A stretch of DNA of 64,000 bases from Brevundimonas sp. (GCF_029946145.1 NZ_JAQSDY010000013.1:124001-188000), one strand, 5' to 3'. Shown: positions 1-8,694, counted from the first letter of the stretch. Numbers and translations: made by a program. Notes: a model not told the origin generated them from the letters alone.

Positions 1-545
1 CGGCCGAGGGCGGTCAGGCGCTGGGTCAGTTCCCGGGCCATGTCGCCGGTCGTATCCACCGACCGGGAGGTGATGGCGGTCAGGCCCGAGGCGATGGCCA
101 GCAGGTTCTTGACCCGATGACTCATTTCGCCCGCGAGCAGTTCGTGGCCTTCCTCGGCCTGTTTGCGGCCGGTCACGTCGATGAAGATGCCGAACATCTT
201 GCGGCTGACCATGCCCAGGTCATCACCCTGCCCCCGCGCGGAGACCCAACGGACGTCGCCGGCGACGAGAATGCGGAAGTCGATCTCATAGGGGCCCACC
301 ACCGCCCGGGTGGCGGCGAAGGCGGCCCGCACCCGGTCCCGGTCCGCCGGGTGAATATGGGACGAGAGATCCTCGAAGGTGACGTGGGGCCGAACCGGCA
401 TGCCCCAGAGCCCGAACGCCGCATCGTCCATGGCGAAGGTGTCGTCGTCGACGTTCCATGACCACAGCGCGACCCCGGCGGCCTCAAGCCCCCGCTGCAG
501 GTTTCCGGCGTCCCAGGTCGGCGCGCTCTGTTTCGTCTTCGACAT
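1..545 (-). CDS. PAS-domain sensor histidine kinase, HWE/HisKA_2 type (C-terminus beyond window)
   Basis: The frame runs leftward from an ATG at 545 and leaves the window open, so about 181 N-terminal residues are visible. Residues ~15-125 read as a PAS fold (ALWSWNVDDD, later HPADRDRVRAAF, ending at the PAC-like IDVTGRKQAEE). Next comes the dimerisation box GEMSHRVKNLLAIASG with the probable phospho-accepting His143; this HRVKN form is typical of HWE/HisKA_2 kinases rather than classic HisKA. No transmembrane segment or signal peptide is seen in the visible part, which suggests a soluble sensor. The ATP-binding domain lies outside the window, so the family call rests on the PAS and H-box only. 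It lies 95 bp downstream of hflX on the same strand. The signal sensed cannot be inferred. Confidence 0.85.
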   Translation of the reverse strand, partial: MSKTKQSAPTWDAGNLQRGLEAAGVALWSWNVDDDTFAMDDAAFGLWGMPVRPHVTFEDLSSHIHPADRDRVRAAFAATRAVVGPYEIDFRILVAGDVRWVSARGQGDDLGMVSRKMFGIFIDVTGRKQAEEGHELLAGEMSHRVKNLLAIASGLTAITSRSVDTTGDMARELTQRLTALG

Positions 546-640
546 TCAATGGCCCACGCCCAACCGCGTCGCGCGAAGCTGCGCGACCATGCGTGAACAC
601 CTGATGCTAGCACAGGCCGCTTCGGCGCGCGCCATACTGC

Positions 641-1975
641 CTAACCGGCCCCGGAAAACTGTCGCTCGAACCGCCCCAGCGCCGCCGGGTGCAGCCGCAC
701 CGTCACATGGGTCCGGCCGTGGTCGTCCGTGTCGCGGCCCGTGACCCGGCCGTTCTCGTACAGCCAGGCCAGCGCCTCGCCCTGCGACGGATCCAGCACC
801 AGCTCCGTCTCCGGGTCGTCGTCGATCAGGCTTGCGATGGTGTCGCGCAGGGGTTCGATCCCCTCTCCGGTCCAGGCCGAGACGGCCACGGCCTTGCCCT
901 CGCGGGACAGGCGTTCGGCCTGGCCCAGCACGGCGTCGCGCACGTCCTCGGCCAGCAGGTCGGTCTTGTTCCAGACCTCCAGCACCCGACGGGTCTTGCC
1001 CTCCGGGGTCGGGATCTGTTTCAGCACCGCCTCGACGTCTTTCGACTGGGCTTCCGAATCGGCCGAGGCGATGTCTCGGACGTGCAGGATCAGGTCGGCC
1101 TCGCCCACCTCTTCCAGCGTCGCCCGGAAGCTCTCGACCAGTTCGTGCGGCAGGTCGGAGATGAAACCCACGGTGTCTGCCACAATCGCGGGCCGGCCCT
1201 GCGGCAGGCGGATGGTGCGCTGGGTGGTGTCGAGGGTGGCGAACAGCAGGTCCTTGGCCACCACGTCCGAGCCGGTCAGCCGGTTGAACAGGGTCGACTT
1301 GCCGGCGTTGGTGTAGCCAACCAGGGCGATGGTCGGGAACGGGACCTTCTGGCGTTGTTTGCGGTGCAGGCCGCGGGTGCGCCGCACCTCTTCCAGCTCG
1401 GCCTTCAGCTTGACGATGCGGTCGGCGATCAGGCGGCGGTCGAGTTCGATCTGTGTCTCGCCGGGGCCGCCGGTCGAGCCGGTGCCGCCGCGTTGCCGCT
1501 CGAGGTGGGTCCAGGTGCGGACGAGACGGGATTTCTCATAGTCGAGCCGCGCCAGCTCGACCTGCAGCCGGCCTTCCTTGGTCCGGGCCCGGCGGCCGAA
1601 GATCTCGAGGATCAGGCCGGTGCGGTCGATGACCTTGCAGTCCCAGGCCTTTTCCAGATTGCGCTGCTGCACCGGCGACAGGTCGTCGTCGACGACCACG
1701 GCCTCGGCCTCGGCGGCGAGAACCAGGGCGGTCAGTTCCTCGACCTTGCCCGAACCGAACAGGGTGGCGGGCGTGACCTTGCGGATGCGCACGATCTCTT
1801 CGGCGCGGACGTCGAGGTCGAGCGCCCGGGCCAGGCCGACGGCCTCTTCCAGACGCTCGACCGACTGGCGTGAGCTTTCGCTGGCGCCGGAGTCGGAACG
1901 CTCGGGATGGATGACGACGGCCCGGATCAGCGGGACGGCGTGGTCGATGTGCTTGTTGGTCAGGTCTCGGGCTTT
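641..1975 (-). CDS. hflX: ribosome-associated GTPase HflX (start codon unresolved)
   Basis: HflX binds 50S subunits and splits stalled ribosomes. The HflX N-terminal domain is present (ATLFGSGKVEEL), followed by the family signature RQRGGTGSTGGPGETQIELD and the G domain with G1 GYTNAGKST, G3 ADTVGFI and G4 NKTD. Coding similarity extends upstream to about 1975 (LTNKHIDHAVPLIRAVV, then ERLEEAVGLARALDLDV), but that stretch has no ATG, GTG or TTG. The first in-frame stop is TAG at 1976-1978, next to a palindromic repeat. The only standard in-frame start is GTG at 1792, which would remove about 60 conserved N-terminal residues. Alternatives are a CTG at 1961-1963, or a one-base indel joining an ATG near 2025 in another frame. 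Coordinates give the full coherent coding stretch (about 444 codons, normal for the family). It lies downstream of hfq, the usual arrangement. Confidence 0.85.
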   Translation of the reverse strand, partial: KARDLTNKHIDHAVPLIRAVVIHPERSDSGASESSRQSVERLEEAVGLARALDLDVRAEEIVRIRKVTPATLFGSGKVEELTALVLAAEAEAVVVDDDLSPVQQRNLEKAWDCKVIDRTGLILEIFGRRARTKEGRLQVELARLDYEKSRLVRTWTHLERQRGGTGSTGGPGETQIELDRRLIADRIVKLKAELEEVRRTRGLHRKQRQKVPFPTIALVGYTNAGKSTLFNRLTGSDVVAKDLLFATLDTTQRTIRLPQGRPAIVADTVGFISDLPHELVESFRATLEEVGEADLILHVRDIASADSEAQSKDVEAVLKQIPTPEGKTRRVLEVWNKTDLLAEDVRDAVLGQAERLSREGKAVAVSAWTGEGIEPLRDTIASLIDDDPETELVLDPSQGEALAWLYENGRVTGRDTDDHGRTHVTVRLHPAALGRFERQFSGAG

Positions 1976-1983
1976 CTACGACG

Positions 1984-2117
1984 TCATCCTCGGGCTTGAC
2001 CCGAGGATCGGATGTTGTGGTGCTCATCGACAGATAGGAAGTCGCCGGCCATCGGGCCATCCCCCTGACACACGAGCGCACCACGTCCGGCCATCGGGTC
2101 AAGCCCGAGGGCGACGG
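1984..2117. repeat. REP-like palindromic repeat pair between hfq and hflX
   Basis: Positions 1986-2008 form a perfect 9-bp hairpin (ATCCTCGGG, 5-nt loop, CCCGAGGAT). A second, inverted and shorter copy lies at 2094-2108 (TCGGG, loop, CCCGA), in a context that also reads GGGTCAAGCCCGAGG. Translated, the motif gives the DPRVKPEDD peptide known from spurious ORFs in alphaproteobacterial genomes, which marks it as a dispersed intergenic repeat. The left edge abuts the 5' end of hflX. Confidence 0.75.
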
Positions 2118-2128
2118 ACGAAAAAGGC

Positions 2129-2374
2129 TCAGTCCTCGTCGGCTTCCGGCTCGTACAACTGCACGGGCGCGGACGGCATGATGGTCGAGATGGCGTGTTT
2201 GTAGACCAGCTGCGACTGGCCCTCGCGGCGCAGCAGCACACAGAAGTTGTCGAACCAGGTCACGATGCCCTGCAGCTTGACGCCGTTGACCAGGAAGATG
2301 GTCAGGGGCGTCTTGGTCTTGCGGACGCTGTTGAGGAAGGTGTCCTGAAGGTTCTTGGACTTGTCTTGCGACAT
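2129..2374 (-). CDS. hfq: RNA chaperone Hfq
   Basis: A hexameric Sm-like RNA chaperone that pairs small RNAs with mRNAs. At 81 residues it is typical for an alphaproteobacterial Hfq with a short C-terminal tail. The Sm1 motif ([19 protein letters not shown]) and the Sm2 signature with [10 protein letters not shown] are intact; KH is the proximal-face uridine pocket. The N-terminal [20 protein letters not shown] segment is canonical. It sits between dat (108 bp upstream) and hflX on the same strand, the order usual in alphaproteobacteria. The acidic end EPEADED is typical for the group. The assignment is secure. Confidence 0.98.
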   Translation of the reverse strand: MSQDKSKNLQDTFLNSVRKTKTPLTIFLVNGVKLQGIVTWFDNFCVLLRREGQSQLVYKHAISTIMPSAPVQLYEPEADED

Positions 2375-2482
2375 GGCAGGTTCAGCCTGTTCTTGCTTGT
2401 TCTCCGGCCGAAGGAGCGGCGCGGGGCTGGATCGGATGTCCGGCCCCTCACCTTAGACGCCGCCCGCGCGGGGCCGCAACGC

Positions 2483-3346
2483 CTAGATGGCGTCGCGGCG
2501 CGCCTGATCCAGATACAGGGTGCGCAGACGGGTGGTGATCGGGCCCGGCTTGCCGTTACCGATCTTGACGCCGTCGATCGACACCGCCGGCATGACGAAA
2601 GCCCCGGCGGCGGTAAAGAACGCCTCCTTTGCCCGCTTGGCCTCATCGACACTGAACGGCCGTTCGTCCAGTTCGACGCCCTCGTCCTCGATCAGCGCCA
2701 TGATCGCCGTGCGGGTGATTCCTTTCAGGATATTGGCCTGGGTGTCGCGCGTCCGCAGCTTGCCGTTCTCGTCCACGATCCAGGCGTTGGTGGACGAGCC
2801 CTCGGTGACCAGACCCATTTCGTCGACCATCCAGGCCTCATAGGCGCCGCGCTCGCGCGCCTGCTGCTTGGCCAGGACGTTGGCCAGAAGGCCGACGGTC
2901 TTGATGTCGCAGCGGCCCCAGCGGATGTCGGGCACGGTGACGACGGCGACGCCCTTTTTGGCGGTGGCCTCGCTGCGGTCGGGGCTCATCGACCTGGCCG
3001 TGACGACGACGCTGGGGGGCGTGCCCTCGGCCGGGAACGGATGGTCGCGACGGGCCGTGCCCCGGGTGATCTGCAGATAGACGATGCCGTTGCGGACCCG
3101 GTTGCGGCGGATCGTTTCCTGCAGCACCCGGGTCAGGGATTCGCGGGTCATCGGAATTTCGATGCGCAGCTCGTTCAGGCTGCGGTGCAGCCGCGTCATA
3201 TGACCATCGAAATCAGCCATGCGACCGTCGAACACCGACCAGACCTCATAGACGCCGTCGGCGAACTGGAAGCCGCGATCCTCGACGTGGATCACGGCCT
3301 GGCCGTGCGGCTGATACTGGCCGTTGACGTAGGCGACGCGGCTCAT
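2483..3346 (-). CDS. dat: D-amino-acid aminotransferase (class IV PLP enzyme)
   Basis: A fold-type IV PLP transaminase of 287 residues, predicted to interconvert D-alanine/2-oxoglutarate and D-glutamate/pyruvate, which feeds peptidoglycan synthesis. Seen: the N-terminal YVNGQY and VEDRGFQFADGVYEVW segment, and the PLP Schiff-base lysine in CDIKTVGLLANVLAKQQA. The family signature LVTEGSSTNAWIV and the C-terminal EAFFTAAGAFVMPAVSIDG are also intact. Branched-chain aminotransferases and 4-amino-4-deoxychorismate lyase share the fold; the spacing and RGFQFADG motif favour the D-amino acid enzyme. Its ATG overlaps the end of ntrX by 4 bp, so it is probably translated with ntrYX. Confidence 0.9.
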   Translation of the reverse strand: MSRVAYVNGQYQPHGQAVIHVEDRGFQFADGVYEVWSVFDGRMADFDGHMTRLHRSLNELRIEIPMTRESLTRVLQETIRRNRVRNGIVYLQITRGTARRDHPFPAEGTPPSVVVTARSMSPDRSEATAKKGVAVVTVPDIRWGRCDIKTVGLLANVLAKQQARERGAYEAWMVDEMGLVTEGSSTNAWIVDENGKLRTRDTQANILKGITRTAIMALIEDEGVELDERPFSVDEAKRAKEAFFTAAGAFVMPAVSIDGVKIGNGKPGPITTRLRTLYLDQARRDAI

Positions 3347-4758
3347 TCCTCGATGACCTCTTCGATGTCTTCCTCGCCGCCACGAGACGGCGACACGCCC
3401 AGCGACTTGAGCTTCCGGTGCAGGGCCGACCGCTCCATGCCGATGAAGGCCGCGGTGCGCGAGATATTACCGCCAAAGCGCATGATCTGCGCCGCCAGAT
3501 ACTCGCGTTCGAACACCTCGCGCGCCTCTCTCAGAGGCAGGGCGATGATGCGTTCGCCCCCCAGGGTGCCGGTCGAGTTCGCGTTGGTCGCTTCCTGCGG
3601 CAGCATGTCGGCGCTGATCGGCTCGTTGACGTCCCCGGTCGCCAGGATCAGCAGCCGTTCGACGTTGTTGCGCAACTGGCGGACGTTGCCCGGCCAGGGG
3701 TGAACCTGCAGCACGGCGATGGCGTCGTCGCCCAGCCGCCGCTTGGGCAGCCCCTGTGACGAGGACAGGGTGTCGATGAAATAATCGATCAGTTCCTGGA
3801 TGTCCTCGCGGCGCTCGGACAGGGCCGGCACCCGGATCGGCACGACATTCAGGCGGTGGAACAGGTCCTCGCGGAACCGTCCCTCGGCGATCTCCTGTTT
3901 CAGGTCGCGGGAGGTCGAGGTGACGACGCGGATGTCGACCTGCACGTCCTGCTCGCCGCCCACGCGGCGGAACCGCTGTTCGACCAGCACGCGCAGCACC
4001 CGGCTCTGGCTCTCGCGCGGCATGTCGCCGACGTCGTCCAGATAGAGGGTGCCGTTATGGGCGCGTTCGAACACGCCGATCTTGCGGGGTCGGCCGTCAA
4101 CGCCCTCTTCCCCGAACAGTTCGATGTCCAGCCGCTCGGGCGTCATGCCGGCGGCGGCGATGGCGACGAATTCGCCCCTGGAACGGGCGCTGGCCTCGTG
4201 GATCTGGCGCGCCACCAGTTCCTTGCCCGAGCCCGGTGGGCCCGAGATCAGGACCCGGCTGTTGGCCGGGGCGACCTTGGCAACCGTGCTGCGCAAGGCC
4301 TGGGCCGCGGCGGAGCGGCCGATGAAGCCCGTCGGCGCCGCCACCTGGGCGCGCAGCCGGCGGTTCTCGCGCTTCAGCGAGGTGGCCTCCAGCGCGCGCT
4401 GGACGACCACCACCAGGCGATCCGACTTGAACGGCTTCTCGATGAAGTCATAGGCCCCGCGCTGCAACGCCGTGACCGCAGTCTCGATGTTGCCGTGGCC
4501 CGAGATCATCACCACCGGCAGATCGGGATCCAGCTCCTTGATCACGTCCAGCAGTTCCAGCCCGTCCAGACCGCCGCCCTGCATCCAGATATCCAGCAGC
4601 GCCAGCGACGGCTTCCTCGCCCGGATCGCGGCCAGGGCCTCGTCCGAGTTGGAGGCCGTCCGCACGGCATGGCCCTCGTCCTCGAGCAGGCCGGAGACCA
4701 GCTCGCGGATATCGGCCTCGTCGTCGACGACCAGAATGTCGGCTCCCGTGGATCGCAT
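3343..4758 (-). CDS. ntrX: nitrogen/redox response regulator NtrX, lacking the GAFTGA loop
   Basis: Response regulator partner of NtrY, 471 residues. The receiver domain (1-~120) carries the acidic pair Asp12/Asp13, the phospho-acceptor Asp56 (LLDIWMQ) and the switch lysine in IEKPF. An AAA+ domain follows with Walker A GPPGSGKE. The Walker B region reads LDDVGDM instead of the usual LDEIGDM. Where sigma54 activators have GAFTGA, this protein reads GEEGVDGRPRKIG, so the sigma54-contacting loop is missing. A Fis-type helix-turn-helix closes the protein (SRTAAFIGMERSALHRKLKSLG). Known alphaproteobacterial NtrX proteins also often lack GAFTGA and act as DNA-binding regulators with sigma70 promoters; that mode is inferred here. 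It starts 9 bp after ntrY. Confidence 0.95.
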   Translation of the reverse strand: MRSTGADILVVDDEADIRELVSGLLEDEGHAVRTASNSDEALAAIRARKPSLALLDIWMQGGGLDGLELLDVIKELDPDLPVVMISGHGNIETAVTALQRGAYDFIEKPFKSDRLVVVVQRALEATSLKRENRRLRAQVAAPTGFIGRSAAAQALRSTVAKVAPANSRVLISGPPGSGKELVARQIHEASARSRGEFVAIAAAGMTPERLDIELFGEEGVDGRPRKIGVFERAHNGTLYLDDVGDMPRESQSRVLRVLVEQRFRRVGGEQDVQVDIRVVTSTSRDLKQEIAEGRFREDLFHRLNVVPIRVPALSERREDIQELIDYFIDTLSSSQGLPKRRLGDDAIAVLQVHPWPGNVRQLRNNVERLLILATGDVNEPISADMLPQEATNANSTGTLGGERIIALPLREAREVFEREYLAAQIMRFGGNISRTAAFIGMERSALHRKLKSLGVSPSRGGEEDIEEVIEE

Positions 4759-4767
4759 GACGCCTCG

Positions 4768-7065
4768 CTATTCGGCGGCCGGGACAGTCGGGGATCGGGA
4801 TGCTTTTGCATCCTTCGCCCCGGCCGCGCCGGTCGATTTGGGTTGGGATTTAAGGGGGAAGATCAGGCACACGCGCGCGCCCGAAAGGTGCTCCGCATCA
4901 GCCAGCTTCAGCTCGCCGCCGTGCTCCTCGCAGATGCGTTTGACGATCGCGAGACCCAGGCCGGTGCCCTTCTCGCGCGTGGTCACATAGGGTTCGGTCA
5001 GGCGGTCGCGGTCCTTGGCCGGCAGGCCCATGCCGTCATCCTCGATGACGAAGGTCGCCGTCTCGTCCTCGACCGTCAGCCGCGCCGAAATGCCGGGCCG
5101 ATCGCCGTCATCGGCTCTCGGCGCGATGGCCCGGCGCGCGGCCACCGCCTCGCCGGCGTTCTTCAGGATGTTGGCCAGGGCCTGGCCGATCATCGGCCGG
5201 TCGGCGTGCAGCACCGCCTTGGGCAGGGGCTCGATCAGCTCCACCCCGATTTCCGCCGCCGCGACCCGTTGGGCGAACACCGCCTCGCGCAGCAGTTCGG
5301 CCGGATCAGCGGCCGTGAAGCGCGGCGCGGGCATGCGGGCGAATGACGAGAACTCGTCGACCATCCGGCCGATGTCGCCGACCTGGCGGATGATGGTCTC
5401 CGTGCAGCGGTCGAACACCTCGACGTCATCCATGACCTGGCCGCGATAGCGTCGCCGCAGCCGCTCGGCCGACAGCTGGATCGGCGTCAGCGGGTTCTTG
5501 ATCTCGTGCGCGATCCGCCGCGCCACGTCCCGCCAGGCGGCGTTGCGCTGGGCCGTGACCAGACGGGTGATGTCGTCGAAGGTCAGCACCATCTCGCCGC
5601 CCACCCCGCCCTCGATTCGGACGCGCAGACGCCGGGTTTCGCCCTCGAGGGTGACGTCGATCTCTTCCTCGATATGGGCCTCGGCCCGGCCCGCCAGTTC
5701 GCTGAGTTCGGGCGACACGTCGCCCAGCGGGCGGCCGATGATATCCGGGTCGCGGATGGCCAGAAGCTCCACGGCGCTGTCGTTGATGGCCGAGACGCGG
5801 CGCTGGCGATCAAGGCCGATCACCCCGGCGGACACTCCCGACAGCACGGTCTCGATGAACCGGCTGCGTCCCGTGGCCTCCTCGCTGGCGGCCCTCAGCG
5901 CGGCCTGCTGCGCCTCCAGATCGCCGGTCATCCGGTTGAAGGCGGCCGACAGGGTCTTGATCTCCCCCGGCCCGTCCTCGCTGTCGACCCGTGCCGTCAG
6001 GTCGCCGCCGGCCACCCGGTCCGCCGCCTCGACCAGCCTCCCGATGGGCGCGGAGATGGCGCTGGCCGCGCCCATGCCCAGCCAGATCGCCCCAACCAGC
6101 ACCAGCAGGGCCGTCTCGAAATAACTCAGGGCGAAGGCCGCCTGGATGCGCTGCCGGCTCTGCTGGGCCTCGCGATAGGCAATGATTGATTCCTCGCCGT
6201 TGCGCATCTGGGCGATCAGCCCCTCCTGCAGCGGCCGCACCAGATAAAGATAGGCGTCGCCATAAGCCGGCAGGGCGATCAACGATCGCACCGCGTCGGG
6301 ATTTTCGGTCACCTGCTGCGGCGGCTCTCCACCCTCGGCGGCCGCTTCCAGAATGGCGCGCGGCGGCGCAACATAGGGCGGCGCGCCGGGCGCTTCTCCG
6401 CTGGCCAGAACCTCGCCCTCGGGTCCCAGAATGTAGATGGCCGGATAACCGAAAAGGTCGGCGATCTGGGTCAGTGCGTCGGAAAACTGGATGCGGTTCT
6501 TGAACAGCGGCCGGGCCCCGACCAGCTGGTCCGCTATCACGCGCAGATCGCCGTCCATCTCGTCGGAGACGTCGTCCAGGTAGGCCTCGCCAATCAGGGC
6601 GCCGTTTTTGACCGCCGACTGAACGTTGTCGCTGAACCACTGGTCCACGCCACGGTTGACCAGCACCCCGAACACCAGTGCGATCAGGACGGCCGGCACG
6701 AGGGCGACGAGGGAAAACAGGGTCACGAAGCGCAGATGCAGGCGCGCGCCGGCGTCCGTGCGCCGCCGGAACAGCGACAGCGCCCGCCGCCCCACGACGA
6801 TCGCCAACCCCGCGATCAGCAGCAGATTGGCGCCGAGGATGATCAGCACCGCCTGGCTGGCGGTCGCCCGCGCGCCCTCGCCACTGCTGCCCGGCGCCAC
6901 CGCGACCAGCCAGATGGCCGCGATGGTGATCAGGAACGCGAGGGTGTAGGCGATCAGGAAGGTGTTGCGCCGCCGTTCCTCCGACCCGCCGGTGAACCAG
7001 CGAACCGCGCCGCGTCGATCAGCGGCGGGTGCGGGTTCTGCGTCGGCGGGCCGTGTATCCGTCAT
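4768..7065 (-). CDS. ntrY: membrane sensor histidine kinase NtrY
   Basis: Sensor kinase of 765 residues pairing with NtrX. The N-terminus has hydrophobic segments at about residues 33-55 and 70-95 and a third at about 110-140. A long extracytoplasmic region and another membrane helix (ETALLVLVGAIWLGMG) follow. HAMP (SAPIGRLVEAADRVAGGDLTARV) and PAS domains come next. The HisKA domain has RIAHEIKNPLTPIQLSAERL with the phospho-His in AHEIKNPL, and the ATPase domain has N-box NILKNAGEAV and G-boxes DDGMGLP and GTGLGLAIVKRI. The ATG overlaps the dusB stop by 4 bp, so translation is likely coupled. In many alphaproteobacteria ntrB and ntrC separate dusB from ntrY; here they are absent. Confidence 0.95.
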   Translation of the reverse strand: MTDTRPADAEPAPAADRRGAVRWFTGGSEERRRNTFLIAYTLAFLITIAAIWLVAVAPGSSGEGARATASQAVLIILGANLLLIAGLAIVVGRRALSLFRRRTDAGARLHLRFVTLFSLVALVPAVLIALVFGVLVNRGVDQWFSDNVQSAVKNGALIGEAYLDDVSDEMDGDLRVIADQLVGARPLFKNRIQFSDALTQIADLFGYPAIYILGPEGEVLASGEAPGAPPYVAPPRAILEAAAEGGEPPQQVTENPDAVRSLIALPAYGDAYLYLVRPLQEGLIAQMRNGEESIIAYREAQQSRQRIQAAFALSYFETALLVLVGAIWLGMGAASAISAPIGRLVEAADRVAGGDLTARVDSEDGPGEIKTLSAAFNRMTGDLEAQQAALRAASEEATGRSRFIETVLSGVSAGVIGLDRQRRVSAINDSAVELLAIRDPDIIGRPLGDVSPELSELAGRAEAHIEEEIDVTLEGETRRLRVRIEGGVGGEMVLTFDDITRLVTAQRNAAWRDVARRIAHEIKNPLTPIQLSAERLRRRYRGQVMDDVEVFDRCTETIIRQVGDIGRMVDEFSSFARMPAPRFTAADPAELLREAVFAQRVAAAEIGVELIEPLPKAVLHADRPMIGQALANILKNAGEAVAARRAIAPRADDGDRPGISARLTVEDETATFVIEDDGMGLPAKDRDRLTEPYVTTREKGTGLGLAIVKRICEEHGGELKLADAEHLSGARVCLIFPLKSQPKSTGAAGAKDAKASRSPTVPAAE

Positions 7066-8114
7066 GCCACGCCAGCTTCGGCCACCTGTGGCGAAATATC
7101 AACAGCGTGGTTGCCGGAATGCGTCAGTGGGCGCCACAGCAGGGCCAGCTCCCGCTCCACCTCTTCCGGGCTATCGAGGCGGCACAGTCGGGATTTCGCG
7201 GCCCGCCGCTCCAATGGATCCTCCGGCCACGGCGCCTGTTCAATGTACCAGCCCAGGTGTTTGCGGAACATCCTGAGGCCCAATGGCAGGCCGTAGAAGG
7301 CGGCCGAGGCCCGCAGGTGCTCGATGACGATGCCCAGCCGCTCTTCCCGTTCCGGCTCCACCAACACCGTCCCGTCAGCCAGCGCCCGCTCCATATGCGC
7401 CGCCAGCCAGGGTCGGCCATAGACGCCACGACCCAGCATCAGGGCATCGGCGCCGGACTGCCGCAGCGCCTCGCGCGCGTCGCCGGCGGTCAGGATGTCG
7501 CCATTGACGATGACGGGAATGCCCACCGCCGCCTTGACCTCGCCCACCGCCGTCCAGTCCGCCTGCCCGGTGTAGAACTGCGCCCGCGTCCGTCCGTGGA
7601 CTGTTACGGCGCACACGCCGATCTCCTCGGCCCGCTTCGCCAGCAGGGGGGCGTTGCGGTGGGCGTCATCCCAGCCCAGCCGCATCTTGACCGTCACCGG
7701 CCGCGTGGTCGCCTCGACCGCCGCCTGCATCAGCCGGCAGGCCAGGTCCGGCGTCCGCATCAGGGCCGAGCCGCAGGCCGAGCCCGTGACCTCCTTGGCC
7801 GGACAGCCGAAATTCAGGTCGATGATGTCAGCCCCGGCCTTCTCGGCCATGCGCGCGCCCTCGGCCATGGTCGCGGGATCGCGGCCGACCAGCTGGATCA
7901 CCGTCAGGGGAAGGCCCTCGCCCACCGCCGCGCGGCGCACCACATCGGGCCGTCCCCGCGCCAGCTCGGCCGAGGCCACCATCTCGGTCGCGACATAGGC
8001 CGCGCCCAGCCGCGAGGCCAGCCGCCGGAACGGCAGGTCGGTGATCCCGGTCATGGGCGCAGTCAGCACCCGTCCGGGCACCCAAACATCGCCGATCTGG
8101 AGGCCGTTGCGCAT
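7062..8114 (-). CDS. dusB: tRNA-dihydrouridine synthase (NifR3/DusB family)
   Basis: FMN-dependent reductase of specific uridines in the tRNA D-loop; 350 residues, normal for the family. Seen: N-terminal APMTGITDLPFRRLA, the catalytic-cysteine region NFGCPAKEVTGSACGSALM, KMRLGWDD, VHGRTRAQFYTGQADW, and the FMN phosphate-binding end VIVNGDI and ADALMLGRGVYGRPW. It is the first gene of the dusB-ntrY-ntrX-dat unit, the ancestral nifR3 position in alphaproteobacteria. It overlaps ntrY by 4 bp. Which uridine it modifies cannot be read from sequence, although DusB enzymes usually act at U17. Confidence 0.95.
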   Translation of the reverse strand: MRNGLQIGDVWVPGRVLTAPMTGITDLPFRRLASRLGAAYVATEMVASAELARGRPDVVRRAAVGEGLPLTVIQLVGRDPATMAEGARMAEKAGADIIDLNFGCPAKEVTGSACGSALMRTPDLACRLMQAAVEATTRPVTVKMRLGWDDAHRNAPLLAKRAEEIGVCAVTVHGRTRAQFYTGQADWTAVGEVKAAVGIPVIVNGDILTAGDAREALRQSGADALMLGRGVYGRPWLAAHMERALADGTVLVEPEREERLGIVIEHLRASAAFYGLPLGLRMFRKHLGWYIEQAPWPEDPLERRAAKSRLCRLDSPEEVERELALLWRPLTHSGNHAVDISPQVAEAGVA

Positions 8115-8164
8115 GGGCGGGCAGATAGGGCCTTTACGTCGGCGGGTCCAATCCGGCCTGACTG

Positions 8165-8584
8165 TCAGAGCACCGCGATGGCGGTCCGCACGGCCAGGAC
8201 GATCAGCACCACGCTGGCGGCCATGAAGACGGCGAAGCGCACGGGAATGGCGTTGACCAGGGCCTGGATCAGGCTGTGCGTCACTCTCAGCGCGACATAG
8301 GCCCAGGCCAGCCAGAGGTTCAGTTGCTCACCCTGGCCCACCAGGGCGAGCGTCACGGCGGTGGCATAGAACAGCGTCGGCTGCTCCATCAGGTGGTTGT
8401 AGTTGTCGGCCTTCCACCGCACACGGGGCGGAAGATCGCCCAGCATGACGTCCCCCGGCAGGGCGGGGTCCAGTTTCGTGCGCGCTCGGGCCATGGCGGG
8501 CAGGCGGGTGGCGTAGAGCCAGCCCCACATCACCATCGACCAGAGCACCAGGGCGATCACCGGTTGCAGGATTGCCTGACCCAT
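8165..8584 (-). CDS. MAPEG family membrane protein
   Basis: A 139-residue integral membrane protein with about four predicted helices (ILQPVIALVLWSMVMWGWLY near the start, ATAVTLALV, LWLAWAYVALRVTHSLIQ, FAVFMAASVVLIVLAVRTAI). The ADNYNHLMEQPTLFYA segment matches the glutathione-handling MAPEG superfamily. ATG at 8584 was chosen because TAGGAGGA sits just upstream on the minus strand; an in-frame start at 8632 would add 16 hydrophilic residues and no ribosome site. It is 50 bp upstream of dusB on the same strand and divergent from ispDF. The substrate is unknown. Confidence 0.85.
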   Translation of the reverse strand: MGQAILQPVIALVLWSMVMWGWLYATRLPAMARARTKLDPALPGDVMLGDLPPRVRWKADNYNHLMEQPTLFYATAVTLALVGQGEQLNLWLAWAYVALRVTHSLIQALVNAIPVRFAVFMAASVVLIVLAVRTAIAVL

Positions 8585-8694
8585 TGGACGTCCTCCTATC
8601 CGCAGGCTGGCTTCGCGGAACATGGTTGTCAAACAGGATGGACCTGTTGCGCCAGGCCCTCGTCAGCGCCGCATGGCATGGGTAGAAGCGGGCC

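Noticed and set aside
1536..2102. Minus-strand ORF with DPRVKPEDDV peptide
   Set aside because: The peptide is a translation of a palindromic repeat and the rest is an arginine-rich shadow of hflX.
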